Part shown: piece by piece, positions 27,199 to 37,430 of the stretch | How positions within the stretch are numbered: the first letter of the stretch is position 1 | Layout: each line of letters starts with the position of its first letter | From: Phytomonas francai | Lineage: Eukaryota; Euglenozoa; Kinetoplastea; Trypanosomatida; Trypanosomatidae | Length of the DNA stretch: 64,000 bases | Direction: 5' to 3' | NCBI GenBank assembly: GCA_001766655.1 | Contig: MJCC01000001.1 | Span: 265 to 64,264 of the forward strand | Notes under the pieces: generated by a model | Told to the model about the DNA's origin: nothing | Database searches by the model: none | The model's input: the letters and a program-made list of their open reading frames with translations, nothing else | Made by a program: the position numbers and the translations under genes

Positions 27199-29472
27199 TT
27201 ATAAACGTTTTTGAGGATGAAAACCGTACTTTTGTAAGGTATTAGCATTGGTTGTGTTTTTCTTTTTTGGAGTACTTGCCGCATAAAGAGGATCTAGGTG
27301 CCGTGTTGATACCACCAACCTCTGTTGCTTATTGAACGTTGTGGATGTAGTGTCAGGAAGGCTCTTCAAAATTTCTAAGGCGTTGTACCCTTGCCGCGGA
27401 GTCGGTGTGCACCTGTTTACATTTTCGCCATAGCAGTCTTTTTCGTGAAATTCATGATGCGGCGGTGAGGAAAAGGGCCTTAATGATTGCTCTGGTTGCA
27501 CTAGCTGAGGCAACTGCTGCGAGTCTGATGCGAAATAATGAGAGCCATCTGTGTCACTCATTTTTACTATACCAGGTTTGTTATCGCGATGTTGCACCTT
27601 CTGTACCATAAAATTTTCCTGGCAAACCCTCACAGGGTCGGGTGAACATGAGGCCTGAGAGGCTTTACTATGTTGAAGTAGCGGTGGTCTGTTGGAAACA
27701 TTTTCATTAGGTAGGCGCTGCCTACACATGTCCTTTACACGATTAGAGACCAGCCCTTCGATGTACTGCTTCACACGCTCCTCACTAAGCGGCCTCCTTG
27801 CGTCGGACGGAATACCTAAAGCAGCACGAAGCGCGGTATTTTCTTCCTTCATCTCGGAAATGATGCGCAAGAAATCACGTCGCTCTTTCACTTGTGAATC
27901 AACACGCTCCACGGCAACACTACGAATCTGCCGAACACGCTGAGCGAACTGCAAAGTTCGTAGTGACTCCTCAACAAAGCGACTCGACGGCGTAACACAA
28001 ATAATAAAAAGTGTCCGGCTATTTCCTTCCAGACTATCCATCAGCAGTTTCGTCAGTACACTCGAGCGATACGACACAAAGGAGCTCATGGGTACGCTAT
28101 TTCTACCTTTGGGGGGAATGGACTGGTCGTTCGATTCATTTTTCCTACCGACAGAACAGGCTTCCTTGCTTGAGAAACACGAAGAACTCGCTTTGTTAGA
28201 CCTGGCAGTAGCGCTCGCAGGTTGTGCTGAGGATAAGGCCTGGATGACGTTGCTCAACGCGAACAAGGAACGATTGATAGCCTTTGTATCATCGTTGGCA
28301 ATATTGCCAGTGTCCTTAAGGCGCTCGGAGCCTGCCAAGTCAACTAAAGTCAGCTTTCCATAGCGAATGTATGAATTGCAATGGGCATCCTTGAGTCGTG
28401 AATCACCTGTAGTTGTTTCAAAGTTTATGGTGAAGAGTGCATGGGAGCGACTGCTGGTAGCGTTAAGCATATGGGCAGCCTGTTGTCGGCGTGACTGCCC
28501 CTCGCGTAACACTAAAAGAAAATCCTCCTTTGTACGACATTCTACCTGAAGTAAATCCTCTACATAAAATACGCGGCGCTCCGCTGACCAACGACACTTA
28601 AGGTCACGTCGCCCCTGCAAAAGATCATGAATACGCTCCTGATACAGCTCCACATAGGATGCGCGAGCCACTAAGCGTAGAGCGGAATTGGAACCCACGG
28701 ACTGTTGCAACTTTTGAAGACACTGCGCGATGTAGAGAACAGACTGATAGGCAATTCCGCTCTCCTCTTTTAGAACACCTTCCTTACACCCAGTGCCGAG
28801 ATCTTGCTGGAGATTACCTTTTTTGTTTTCAGTATTTGCACGGCGGTTGTCATTTTCAACTTCAAGGGGGCCGCTCATGGTGAAAGATTTGCCGCTTCCC
28901 GTTTGGCCATAGCACACAATAGCAGCGGCCTTACCTTCTAGCATGGCATCATCACAGTATGTGTACAGTTGGAGAAGGTCAAAGACGTCTGTCTGTGTGG
29001 CAGCTCGGCCTAACACGGCGTCGAAAGCAAACAACTCGCTAGCGGTCTCAGGACCCCCAAACTGGTCTAACGATGATGATTTCTGTAGATGCAATCTTTG
29101 TTTTCTATATATCGCAGAAGAGTGTACCTGTACAGCGTAATGCGCACCTCCTTTCAAGCTACAGCTAGCCTCGTTTCCCTTAACACTCTCCTGATCACGA
29201 GATTGTGATTTCCGTAAAGGTTGCGTCGTTCGTTCATTCCATTGTTTCGATGTGCTTAATGGGGAATCAAACGGGCTACGAAAATTGCGGGCGATAGAAG
29301 ATGCCTCATCTAGTGAGTTTGATGGATAGAAATTTTTGATGGGCGCGATCGTGATCGCTTCCGTTTCGCCACGATCTGCTTCATGCTCCAATAGAGGCCG
29401 AACCCGGAGAGCTACGTATATATGGCCTGTATTGGCACCAGAGCTGGTTTGGACATCCTTTGTGCTCATCAA
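27199..29472 (-). CDS. Kinesin with N-terminal motor domain
   Basis: The 757-residue protein begins with a kinesin motor (VALRVRPLLEHE near residue 20). The ATP P-loop is GQTGSGKSFTM near 189. Switch I is NATSSRSHALF near 340 and switch II is LVDLAGSERL near 375. The motor ends about residue 525 (FAQRVRQIRS). It carries unusual insertions, one of about 80 residues between the first strand and the P-loop region, and another between switch II and the end of the motor. A short coiled coil follows (VKERRDFLRIISEMKEENTA), then a long disordered tail. The subfamily cannot be assigned, though kinetoplastids have many private kinesins. A microtubule motor role is secure; cargo is unknown. Confidence 0.92.
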   Translation of the reverse strand: MMSTKDVQTSSGANTGHIYVALRVRPLLEHEADRGETEAITIAPIKNFYPSNSLDEASSIARNFRSPFDSPLSTSKQWNERTTQPLRKSQSRDQESVKGNEASCSLKGGAHYAVQVHSSAIYRKQRLHLQKSSSLDQFGGPETASELFAFDAVLGRAATQTDVFDLLQLYTYCDDAMLEGKAAAIVCYGQTGSGKSFTMSGPLEVENDNRRANTENKKGNLQQDLGTGCKEGVLKEESGIAYQSVLYIAQCLQKLQQSVGSNSALRLVARASYVELYQERIHDLLQGRRDLKCRWSAERRVFYVEDLLQVECRTKEDFLLVLREGQSRRQQAAHMLNATSSRSHALFTINFETTTGDSRLKDAHCNSYIRYGKLTLVDLAGSERLKDTGNIANDDTKAINRSLFALSNVIQALSSAQPASATARSNKASSSCFSSKEACSVGRKNESNDQSIPPKGRNSVPMSSFVSYRSSVLTKLLMDSLEGNSRTLFIICVTPSSRFVEESLRTLQFAQRVRQIRSVAVERVDSQVKERRDFLRIISEMKEENTALRAALGIPSDARRPLSEERVKQYIEGLVSNRVKDMCRQRLPNENVSNRPPLLQHSKASQASCSPDPVRVCQENFMVQKVQHRDNKPGIVKMSDTDGSHYFASDSQQLPQLVQPEQSLRPFSSPPHHEFHEKDCYGENVNRCTPTPRQGYNALEILKSLPDTTSTTFNKQQRLVVSTRHLDPLYAASTPKKKNTTNANTLQKYGFHPQKRL

Positions 29473-29865
29473 TTTCTAAAAGCTCCAAAGAACTGGGAAT
29501 TGTACTCTATCCTGTCTAGTGTTTAGCCAAAACACCATAAAAGGGGAAAATAGACAAATACCCAGACCGATACCAACTCTACTGAAACTTCTTAGTAGCA
29601 AATTGATAAACTTTAGACATGGAAAGTGGTAATGTTACCAATGCATGCATGAATGTATTGATTCTATCAAACACCTGAAGTGCATATGTTCATAGAAGAA
29701 GAAATAAAAATTTAAAACAAGTCTGAACCTGCAACCTGATTTACATATGTATAGATAATCACGACTTTTCATGTGATTTTCTCTTTCTTTTTTTTTTAAG
29801 GGGGGGGGGGGAGGAAAAAGTACAGACATTTTTGCACCACCGATGCTCAATACCCCTGAAAAGGA
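29473..29865. other. Spacer upstream of kinesin; no gene seen
   Basis: AT-rich spacer containing the T10-AA-G12 tract described separately. No gene is seen. Confidence 0.7.
29788..29817. repeat. T10-AA-G12 homopolymer tract
   Basis: Ten T, two A, twelve G, then AGGAAA. On the transcribed minus strand this reads TTTCCTCCCCCCCCCCCC followed by TT and an A-run, that is, a long pyrimidine tract ahead of the kinesin gene. A nearly identical tract occurs at 53255. Confidence 0.95.
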
Positions 29866-31497
29866 TCAATTGATGCCAAGAGCCATTTCAAGCGCCCTGA
29901 CACGTTGCAGGATGCGCCACTGTTGCTGCCGAAGCTCACAATCGATGCTTGCATAAACATCATCCACGGCTCTTTGAGTTCCATGCGTCTCAAAGAAGAG
30001 AGTCATCTCTTTTTCAGTTTGATCGGCGCGGGCGCGGCGCTCTTCATTTGCTATCTCCTCATGATATTTAGTCGAAAGTCTGTTTATTTCCTGCATTTGT
30101 AGAGTCTGGAGTGCAGATAATGGGGATTCTGTAACCGCCTCGCGGGGCCCCACCTCGAGTCCTTTTCCTGATAAAGGCAAGAGTGCCGCCCCCATGGTCT
30201 CTGCAGTACCCGCAGCTGCTGTATTACTGTTGGACACGGCAACGACCGTGTTCCTGCGACCGCTTTTTGTAGGAATTGGGGATGCTGGCTCCACAATCGA
30301 CGAATGTGCAGTCTGCATCTCATTAGAAAGGTTTAACGGTGGAATACACATGGGTTCCTCCAAAGGCAAGAGAAAACAAGCTGCTGATCCTGTTTTTAAC
30401 TCCTCCACATTTTTTTCGACAGCCTGTGGGTACTGGGATATGTACTGATAGAGTGCCGCATGCTGCAATAAGCCTCTGTACAGATAGTTTAAGAAATCGG
30501 GTATTTCCGCTGGTGTGAGATAAATGTTCTCACTAGGCATAGATGCTGACATCGTAGCTTCAATTTGGCGCTTCTCTTCGTCGAGTTGCTCCTGTTGCTG
30601 CTGAAGCAATTGCTGTTGGCGGCTCGTTTTTTCACCCTTGGCCTTCCTTTTAGGAAGTGTTGCCACTGTTGGGGGCTTCTCAGAGGCAAATCCAGCATCT
30701 TCGTCGTATCGCTGCGTCGAAACGTTTGATAGAGGACCTGCCCCTACAGCGGAGATGCCAGAAAACGAATCCGCAGAATGATGAACTCGTTCCCATTTAC
30801 AGCCTAGATCAATTTCTTTTGACACAAAGACTTTGAGCTGCTGCTGAACTTGAATCCAAAATGGAGCCGGCTGTGATCCTGTCTCAGCTGCCGTGCTGAT
30901 CATTTCGTCACCTTTAGGTGGTAGTGCGGGCGAGTCATATCCGTTTGGGAATGATGATAACGTATAGTCGGCAGACGGTGATACCTGGAAACCCAGTTGC
31001 TGAAAAGCTATACAGTCCTTTCTCGCCTCAGTTTCCTCCTCCTGATGTAATTTTGACTGTTCAATAAGCTGCTTGAAACTTAGCAGACACTCCATTAAGT
31101 GTTTAGCCTTGAGCGTACGAAACCCATTCGCAGCGCAGTAACGTGCGAGCTCTACCCATCGATCTACTTCGATCTGTTGGCCAAGGTCCACCCAGTATGT
31201 GCGCGGCACTTCGTCTGATGTGGGAATACTATTAGCGTTGTGAAACGCATTCGCTACGCAAGATGTAAGTGCCGCAATTAACTCCTCTTCGTTTGGCGCT
31301 GGGGCTTTGTCTCCGGTACTCTTGTTGCTATTGAAGGCCTCTATTATCTGGAGGAGCTGCTGAATAAGTAAGTCTGTACAGGTATTACTGTTTCGATTTA
31401 GGTGCAAACCGACAGACGATATGAGTGTTTCTTGTTGAGAGACAAAGTTTTTTTCAACATTTTTTTTCGCTGGCATTGCAACACTTACAGTATGCAA
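29866..31497 (-). CDS. Gln-rich coiled-coil protein, unknown
   Basis: The frame gives 543 residues; Met8 (start 31476) opens MPAKKNVEKN and may be the true start. The N-terminal 170 residues look globular and helical (YWVDLGQQIEVDRWVELARY). A Lys/Gln-rich coil lies near 290-330 (RQQQLLQQQQEQLDEEKRQ). A second globular segment near 340-370 contains FLNYLYRGLLQHAALYQYIS. The C-terminal 90 residues form a charged coil ending VRALEMALGIN. No family is recognised. The arrangement resembles flagellar or centrosomal accessory proteins, but that is a weak inference. Confidence 0.7.
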   Translation of the reverse strand: MHTVSVAMPAKKNVEKNFVSQQETLISSVGLHLNRNSNTCTDLLIQQLLQIIEAFNSNKSTGDKAPAPNEEELIAALTSCVANAFHNANSIPTSDEVPRTYWVDLGQQIEVDRWVELARYCAANGFRTLKAKHLMECLLSFKQLIEQSKLHQEEETEARKDCIAFQQLGFQVSPSADYTLSSFPNGYDSPALPPKGDEMISTAAETGSQPAPFWIQVQQQLKVFVSKEIDLGCKWERVHHSADSFSGISAVGAGPLSNVSTQRYDEDAGFASEKPPTVATLPKRKAKGEKTSRQQQLLQQQQEQLDEEKRQIEATMSASMPSENIYLTPAEIPDFLNYLYRGLLQHAALYQYISQYPQAVEKNVEELKTGSAACFLLPLEEPMCIPPLNLSNEMQTAHSSIVEPASPIPTKSGRRNTVVAVSNSNTAAAGTAETMGAALLPLSGKGLEVGPREAVTESPLSALQTLQMQEINRLSTKYHEEIANEERRARADQTEKEMTLFFETHGTQRAVDDVYASIDCELRQQQWRILQRVRALEMALGIN

Positions 31498-31985
31498 TTC
31501 TTTTCCGGTAACGTTTTTTCTTATAGTAAATCTAAAATGCTACCCTAGTCATTCTTTTTTGTATTTTGGAATAAACTCAGAATATAAGATGCAAAGAAGT
31601 GCATTTTTCCCATTCTGTCAGTTTCAATTATCATTATATAGATAACATGAATAATATTCAATTTCTCATACTTGAGAAATAGGAAAAGAGAATAAAAATA
31701 ACATAATATTCCAAGTAAAAGGATCTAGTCTTCTCTCTGAGTAAAAAAAAAGGGAAAATATCTAATTTCAATCTATACGAAGGGTACACAGCAGTCCAAG
31801 GAAAGTGTATGGAAGCTGATTCTAACCAAAACAGGGGGACAAGCGCACAGATTTCACGATCCAATAAAACTCGCGTACTAAAAGATGAGGAGAGGTACAC
31901 ATTCTATAGTCTTAAAGTTGGCGGTAAAATGAATAAAAAGACTACCCTCGCACGAATAGGAGGAGGTATTCCTTATTCGACCCTT
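31498..31985. other. AT-rich spacer; no gene seen
   Basis: Spacer with frames of 73-80 codons on both strands, hydrophobic or Ser-rich and without motifs, so not called. Confidence 0.6.
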
Positions 31986-33458
31986 CTATGCTTTTTTCAG
32001 CATAGAGCACATTTGCTTGGCTTCACCTAAAGTCTTAAACCCAAAAACAACCTGCGAGGGTCGTGTAGAGGTTCGAATAATCGCCGTGAACTGTTTCTCT
32101 CGGATATCCTCATCCTCTTGTGTAATGTGTGCAACAACCGAATCTTGAATGCCCTCAAGAGGAATACGAATCGTCTGAAAGCCTCCCTTCGGGTTACGCT
32201 GCTTCCAGCGCAAGCAACCTTGCACATAGTCTACATCCACCACGCTCGTTGTGGGTGTCTTAAAGGTACCTACCAGGCTCCACAGCGGGCGTGTACAGAA
32301 CCGTGCGCATGGGGATTGCATGAATGTGGCTGCTTGGGGGCTGTCCTTCTCGTGCAAAACAGTCGTTGTACGGTACCCACCTCCGTTTAGTACAGGGCGC
32401 GTGCCGCTTCGGGAACCAAAAAGCCCACGCGGGGCAGGCCTAGCAAACGAAATAGAACCTTTCGTATCGAATAGCTCATCAGTGACATGGATGGCGCTCA
32501 GGCCTCGAAACATACCAAGTCCAGTGGACATATCGATGATAGCATTTGAGTCTTGAACTGGAAAGGGAGCGTGAAAAGCATTACTCACACTCTGCATACC
32601 CTTATGGTCGCATTGATCATCGGAACCATGCTTACCAACAGAAGGCTGATTGTGTCGCTGCAAAAGTGGTCCCTCATACGTCCTCTGGGATTGATACACA
32701 TCTTCTTTTACAGCACCAAAGCTCTTGTTATCACCTTCGTCAAAGTTTGATATAGCAGAGTAAGAGCGATGACGCTTCCGTGAAGCCATAGATATTGAAG
32801 AAGACGCCTCCCCGTCGCTCAGGCTAGAGTCATATCCTTCATAGTGAATAGGAATGGTTGCGGGAAGCTTCAAGGCAGACTTGACTTTCGGATGCCTATT
32901 GTTGGCAACTATGCCCGTTGGTTGTAGCTGCAATTGATGATCAAGTGAGTTCCCATGCGTCGTGTAGGAATGCATGATGTCATTCGCATTCTCAAGTCGA
33001 TGACGCTGAGAACCTTTGGCACGATTTTTTAGAACATTCCGACGAGCAGACTGTCCCACTATGTCCTTCGGATATTGTAACACTGCAGAATTTGTCTGAA
33101 GATGATCACTGCAACTGTGCTGAGGACTATTGAGGCGATAGGCCTTATTCTTTAAATGCTTATCGCAAAGAGGCTCGGACACAATCTTGTAGATTGGCCT
33201 TGGTGGCTGGAAAGGCAGATTAGCATCCACAGAGTTCAATGTCCGCTCTAGAGTGCGAAACTGATTTGCAGTGGAGGATGGATTCGATCTTTGCCACCTA
33301 TGATTGCTTTCATGTTCATTCGAAGTATAGGCTGTGCCAATAGAAGAAGGGACAATGCTTATGGAGCGAGAGTGCGTGATTGTGCCTGTGTTAGGTGAAA
33401 CGATCTTCATCCTAGAACCAGAACGTGGAGCCATCTGCTTATAGTATTTGCACTTCAA
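31986..33458 (-). CDS. Disordered protein with possible PH-like C-terminal domain
   Basis: Of 490 residues, the first 370 are low complexity, rich in Ser, Asn, His and Arg, and probably unstructured. The last 115 look folded. They show alternating hydrophobic strands (SLVGTFKTPTTSVVDVDYV, FQTIRIPLEGIQDSVVAHI, FTAIIRTSTRPSQVVFGF) followed by a helix (LGEAKQMCSMLKKA). That order, several beta strands and one closing helix, is typical of pleckstrin-homology folds. No specific family is recognised. The neighbouring gene at 33724 also ends in a domain of this shape. Confidence 0.65.
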   Translation of the reverse strand: MKCKYYKQMAPRSGSRMKIVSPNTGTITHSRSISIVPSSIGTAYTSNEHESNHRWQRSNPSSTANQFRTLERTLNSVDANLPFQPPRPIYKIVSEPLCDKHLKNKAYRLNSPQHSCSDHLQTNSAVLQYPKDIVGQSARRNVLKNRAKGSQRHRLENANDIMHSYTTHGNSLDHQLQLQPTGIVANNRHPKVKSALKLPATIPIHYEGYDSSLSDGEASSSISMASRKRHRSYSAISNFDEGDNKSFGAVKEDVYQSQRTYEGPLLQRHNQPSVGKHGSDDQCDHKGMQSVSNAFHAPFPVQDSNAIIDMSTGLGMFRGLSAIHVTDELFDTKGSISFARPAPRGLFGSRSGTRPVLNGGGYRTTTVLHEKDSPQAATFMQSPCARFCTRPLWSLVGTFKTPTTSVVDVDYVQGCLRWKQRNPKGGFQTIRIPLEGIQDSVVAHITQEDEDIREKQFTAIIRTSTRPSQVVFGFKTLGEAKQMCSMLKKA

Positions 33459-33723
33459 TTACTATTTCAAACGCTCGTTGATAAGTATTCCTTTAACGTG
33501 GAAAATAAAAAACAATCTGAGATGTATCAAACAATCATATGAGATCCTAGTTTTGTGATAGACACTATGTGATCAACTTTGGAGAGGGAGGGGGGAGGAG
33601 GCTGATGGGTAAGGGAAAATAACACCAGCAGTATCAAGCTTCGGGATTGAATTACACGAAAAAAAATGTTTCAAACACGCTTTCGGGAACATTTGGCACT
33701 GCTCTGTCGTTTCCTTAATGCAT

Positions 33724-35790
33724 CTAGGTGTGGAATAAATTGTCAAACGTTGACCTATCTACCCTATGAGGGGGTGGAACCTTATAGGGGTTATAAAAAG
33801 CCTCCAATTGCTCTAGCCATGCTTCAAAATCGACATCGCTGATACCCTCCTTGCCCAATTCAGTTGAGGACGGATGCGATTCTTTTGGTGTTGGCAGTTT
33901 TTTGCCTTTTTTGCCTTTCTTTAACTTATGGGCTCCGATGCTCTTGCCGTTGATAGTATCTTTACCTTCTCGACAGTCTCTAGCGGTTGCAATGCGCTGT
34001 AATATCCACACAATGCAACGGTGCTCTATGCCTCCGTAAAGTACTTCCGACCGGACTAATGGAACCTGACAACCCGCCTTTAACTCAATAGCAATCCCCA
34101 TACGCTCCTTACATGCAAAAATAGCACCTATCGAGCTCACCGGAAGAATGCATTGAAACACGCTAGGGGAGCCATTGGTACAGATTTTGGTATTTCCATC
34201 AGGCTCACAAAGGTTGTTTGGATTGTCCATGAACCACTTCCAATGAGTCTCCGTAAATTCAATCGTAAAAGGCGATGGAGACGAGAGGGAGAGCGGTGGG
34301 CAACTCGGTGCCACAACCTCACTGAAGTCACTGTGTTCAAGTCGTTTCTTTTTTGTCGTTTTGGATGGGGTTTCATCGCTGACTCGGGCGAAGGATTTTT
34401 TAGGACATCCTTTCGTTGCCTTCGTATTGGACGCTTCTAGGTTCTCCGCACTGCATGAGCAATCCCTATTTCCTAATGTGTTACATGAATCCAAAGCCAG
34501 TACATCATTGATCGCTTCGGAAGCAGTAGCATCTGAAATATTTTCCTCCTGAACGTGGAATGTGTGACGGCCTAGGCGAACAGCACGTAGATATGCAATG
34601 GCTGGGTGAGACACAGTTTGAGAAACCATCGAAGCTGAGGAAAGGCTAGGGGGTATCCCTTTAGCAAGAAGATCAGCGTTGCAGCTATTAGTGCGCAACT
34701 CGATTGGTGGCATGCTGTCATCCTGACAGTTACTGTATTCAGTCGTAAGTTGAGCAACCACCGTTCCAGAACGAGTTGGACTTCCCTCATTCTGTTCATT
34801 ACTGATACTCCCTATCATTTCCTCTGCAGAGTTTTTCGACAGAAAGGACGGTATCTGGGATGCAGGCACGGCCTCCTTTCCAGCAAGCGTCTTGTCCTTC
34901 TCTTCGTGCTTAACTAACCCCCTCTCAAAACCTTCATCGAGCTCGGTAACAGATCCCACAGAACTCCTGTTTAGGTGGGACCTGCTCTCCCCTATCTGGT
35001 TGCCGCCTTCCAGGACAGGGTGATCCGTTTGTCCACTCTCTGACTCCAACTGAGTGCTTGGAGTATTGAATAGCCTATGAGACACAGTGGGGGGAGGCGT
35101 AATCGCAGTGCTCGCTAATGGGCATGTTGAGGGCTGCCCAGGAGTCATAATATCGCTTGTGGTTGTGACTGCATGCTTCCCGCGCATCGTACGTAAAGCA
35201 GTTTCCAGAATTGTCCGCTCCTCCCACTCAAGGCGATCATGTGTGGGAAACAGCGTAGGGGTAGGCTGGTAATCATACTGTGTGGCGTCGTCCTTCCCAT
35301 TAAGGATATTCACCTTCCACACGCATAGTTCTGGCCCATCAAAGGCATCCGGAAGCAGCGATTCACCTATGACGACGTCCCGCATCCCCCCGAAAATGCA
35401 CGAATCGCCGTCCTTGAGGAGAACAGGCTCAATGCCTCCTATACGAATGTTGTTGACAAAAGTGCCATTACTACTGCACATATCTAAGATGTAGAGATTT
35501 GGCAGCGTCAGCGTTGGTCTAGGCGTTGCAAGTGAGGCTGTTGATGATATGCTCAATGTTTTATCTTCGCTGTTGTCCTTATATGTCTCATTCGGTACTG
35601 GAGGAGAAACACAGAATAAACTGCACTGGACATGGGAAGCAAACACCAACCAAGGGTCCAGAACGGCCGCACAGTGCAAGCCTCGACCAATAATAACGGG
35701 TGTACTGTCTCCTGGCACGGTTAAATGAAAACGGCGGTTTATTTTTGGAGGCCCCCGTACCAGCACAAAGTCCACTTCAAGGTCGTTCAT
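33724..35790 (-). CDS. FHA-domain protein
   Basis: The 688-residue protein has an N-terminal forkhead-associated domain at about residues 25-135. The phosphothreonine-binding landmarks are the GR of VIIGRGLHC, ASHVQC, and SSNGTFVNNIRI. A roughly 20-residue insertion sits between strands (NETYKDNSEDKTLSI). A long disordered Ser/Thr-rich middle follows. Residues about 520-630 form a globular segment with strands and a closing helix (FQCILPVSSIGAIFACKERM; VWILQRIATA), possibly PH-like. A Lys-rich patch (LKKGKKGKK) lies near residue 640. FHA proteins bind phosphorylated partners in DNA repair, kinetochore or signalling assemblies. Which one applies here is unknown. Confidence 0.78.
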   Translation of the reverse strand: MNDLEVDFVLVRGPPKINRRFHLTVPGDSTPVIIGRGLHCAAVLDPWLVFASHVQCSLFCVSPPVPNETYKDNSEDKTLSISSTASLATPRPTLTLPNLYILDMCSSNGTFVNNIRIGGIEPVLLKDGDSCIFGGMRDVVIGESLLPDAFDGPELCVWKVNILNGKDDATQYDYQPTPTLFPTHDRLEWEERTILETALRTMRGKHAVTTTSDIMTPGQPSTCPLASTAITPPPTVSHRLFNTPSTQLESESGQTDHPVLEGGNQIGESRSHLNRSSVGSVTELDEGFERGLVKHEEKDKTLAGKEAVPASQIPSFLSKNSAEEMIGSISNEQNEGSPTRSGTVVAQLTTEYSNCQDDSMPPIELRTNSCNADLLAKGIPPSLSSASMVSQTVSHPAIAYLRAVRLGRHTFHVQEENISDATASEAINDVLALDSCNTLGNRDCSCSAENLEASNTKATKGCPKKSFARVSDETPSKTTKKKRLEHSDFSEVVAPSCPPLSLSSPSPFTIEFTETHWKWFMDNPNNLCEPDGNTKICTNGSPSVFQCILPVSSIGAIFACKERMGIAIELKAGCQVPLVRSEVLYGGIEHRCIVWILQRIATARDCREGKDTINGKSIGAHKLKKGKKGKKLPTPKESHPSSTELGKEGISDVDFEAWLEQLEAFYNPYKVPPPHRVDRSTFDNLFHT

Positions 35791-36356
35791 TAACTCTATT
35801 GTGTTTTAATTGAAAAATAAAAGAGAAAATCAAGGGGTGCAATTTTTAAAAAAATACAATTGTATGAATTGCAAACGACTAAAAACTCGTATTAATATTT
35901 TCAACAAGTCTATGAAAGAAAGGATTTGTAGAGTTAACCCTCCTTTTAGGTATATGTATATACGTGTGGAAAGATCAATCTATGTTGGGGCATCTAATCA
36001 AGAGGAAAATGTTATAAAGGCAGAACTTTTCCATTTTCCATAGTGCAATACAAAAATGAAAGGGGTTTCAAGCCGGAAGCAATAGTAGGAAATATCCGAC
36101 AAGCTCTTAGAGGCATATTCCATGAAGAAGCAAATCAATGTTCCCATCAAGCAACTCAATTGGCAACACGTTCTTTTGGTGTCGCCTTTTTTTACAAAAA
36201 TACATTTACATCATATTATCCCAGAAAGTCTAAATTAAAGAAATAAGCAAAAAAAAACTAGCACCGCACTATTCACCACGCTGTATCATACAACACTTAC
36301 AAACTGCATCTCAGTGTCATTTTCTTTGGATTGAAATACAATTTTACTTTTCAACT
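35791..36356. other. Spacer; no gene seen
   Basis: AT-rich spacer with two Lys/Asn-rich plus-strand frames (35810-36043 and 36043-36246) opposite to the cluster. They have no motif or partner and are not called. Confidence 0.6.
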
Positions 36357-37169
36357 TTACATATTCATAGAAGTAGCCCCGTTAAATTGGCAAAGAATAC
36401 TTTTTGTAAACTTATGTGACAGACCATATTTCGAATGGGCGTGTTTCGCGTCTGCGCTTGTATTAGTATTACCGTATTCACTGTTGGTTGTGGTGTATAA
36501 CGGGTGCGATGAACCCTTACCCAGCAATCGGCTTATTCTGGACTCCGCCCGTGAACCTTTAATTTCGCGCGCAATGTCATCGCTGCTTAAAATAACCCTT
36601 GGACGGTCTAGTGAGAACGATCGGATACAACGCAACTCAAAGTCTTCGTCTTTGGGGGTTGTAAGAGAAATACCCATATAGTAACCCATGAGCTCCTCCA
36701 CCATAATATACGTAGACTTATTATCCTCACCGTGACCTTCTACCTCTTTAAAAGTATCCGTGAATGCCTTTTTCACGTCCTCAGGATATCGCATGTGATT
36801 TAAAACATCTGGGTGCCGCATTGTGTCGTACTCCTGGTCTATAGTTTCTAAGGTGATGCGTCCTGTACATTTTGGATCAATTTTCTTTAAAATTAGATTT
36901 AACACGTAATGGCGTCGAGGGGGGAATAACCCCAAAATCTCATCAATTAATCCGTCCACATCCACGTTTACCTCGCCGTATGACTCGCACAAATCTGCGT
37001 AGTCACTGTCAGTAACGAATATACCCAAGTTGCGCAGCGCCTCCCGAAGTGCGGCTGCCTCTACAGGTGGTGGTACATTTCGAATCGCCCTTATGAGTTT
37101 CCAGAACTTCTTTCTACCTATTCGCTCGACCGCTTTATGTGAGATGTTTAAAACCCATGATTTTGGCAT
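36357..37169 (-). CDS. EF-hand-like protein, possibly calcyphosin-type
   Basis: The 270-residue protein has a helical N-terminus with EF-hand rhythm. One degenerate loop occurs at about residues 62-75 (YGEVNVDVDGLIDEIL). A clearer one is near residue 97 (KKIDPKCTGRITLETID) with Asp1, Gly6 and Ile8 but Lys at position 3 and Thr at position 12, where calcium binding needs Asp/Asn and Glu. Calcium binding is therefore doubtful. The last 60 residues are Ser/Asn/Thr-rich and disordered. The layout recalls calcyphosin-like flagellar proteins. Alternative: an EF-hand-derived structural protein. Confidence 0.6.
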   Translation of the reverse strand: MPKSWVLNISHKAVERIGRKKFWKLIRAIRNVPPPVEAAALREALRNLGIFVTDSDYADLCESYGEVNVDVDGLIDEILGLFPPRRHYVLNLILKKIDPKCTGRITLETIDQEYDTMRHPDVLNHMRYPEDVKKAFTDTFKEVEGHGEDNKSTYIMVEELMGYYMGISLTTPKDEDFELRCIRSFSLDRPRVILSSDDIAREIKGSRAESRISRLLGKGSSHPLYTTTNSEYGNTNTSADAKHAHSKYGLSHKFTKSILCQFNGATSMNM

Positions 37170-37430
37170 TATTTTTCGAATTTAACAAGAGGTTATCTAA
37201 GACTGCAATTGTAGACACACCCTAATAAATCTAATAAGAAGGGGATTGGACAAAATATTGCACAGATGCGGTTTCACCTTATTCGATTATTGAAAACATT
37301 CAATTAACAAATGGGTTAAAAGATAAATGCTTTGCTCATAAATGCGTATCGTGAGTTTGACTTACTTAAATGTATTACAAAGGCGGAATAAAAGCTACAA
37401 CAGCTAGGCTACCAAATCTACTATTATGCT

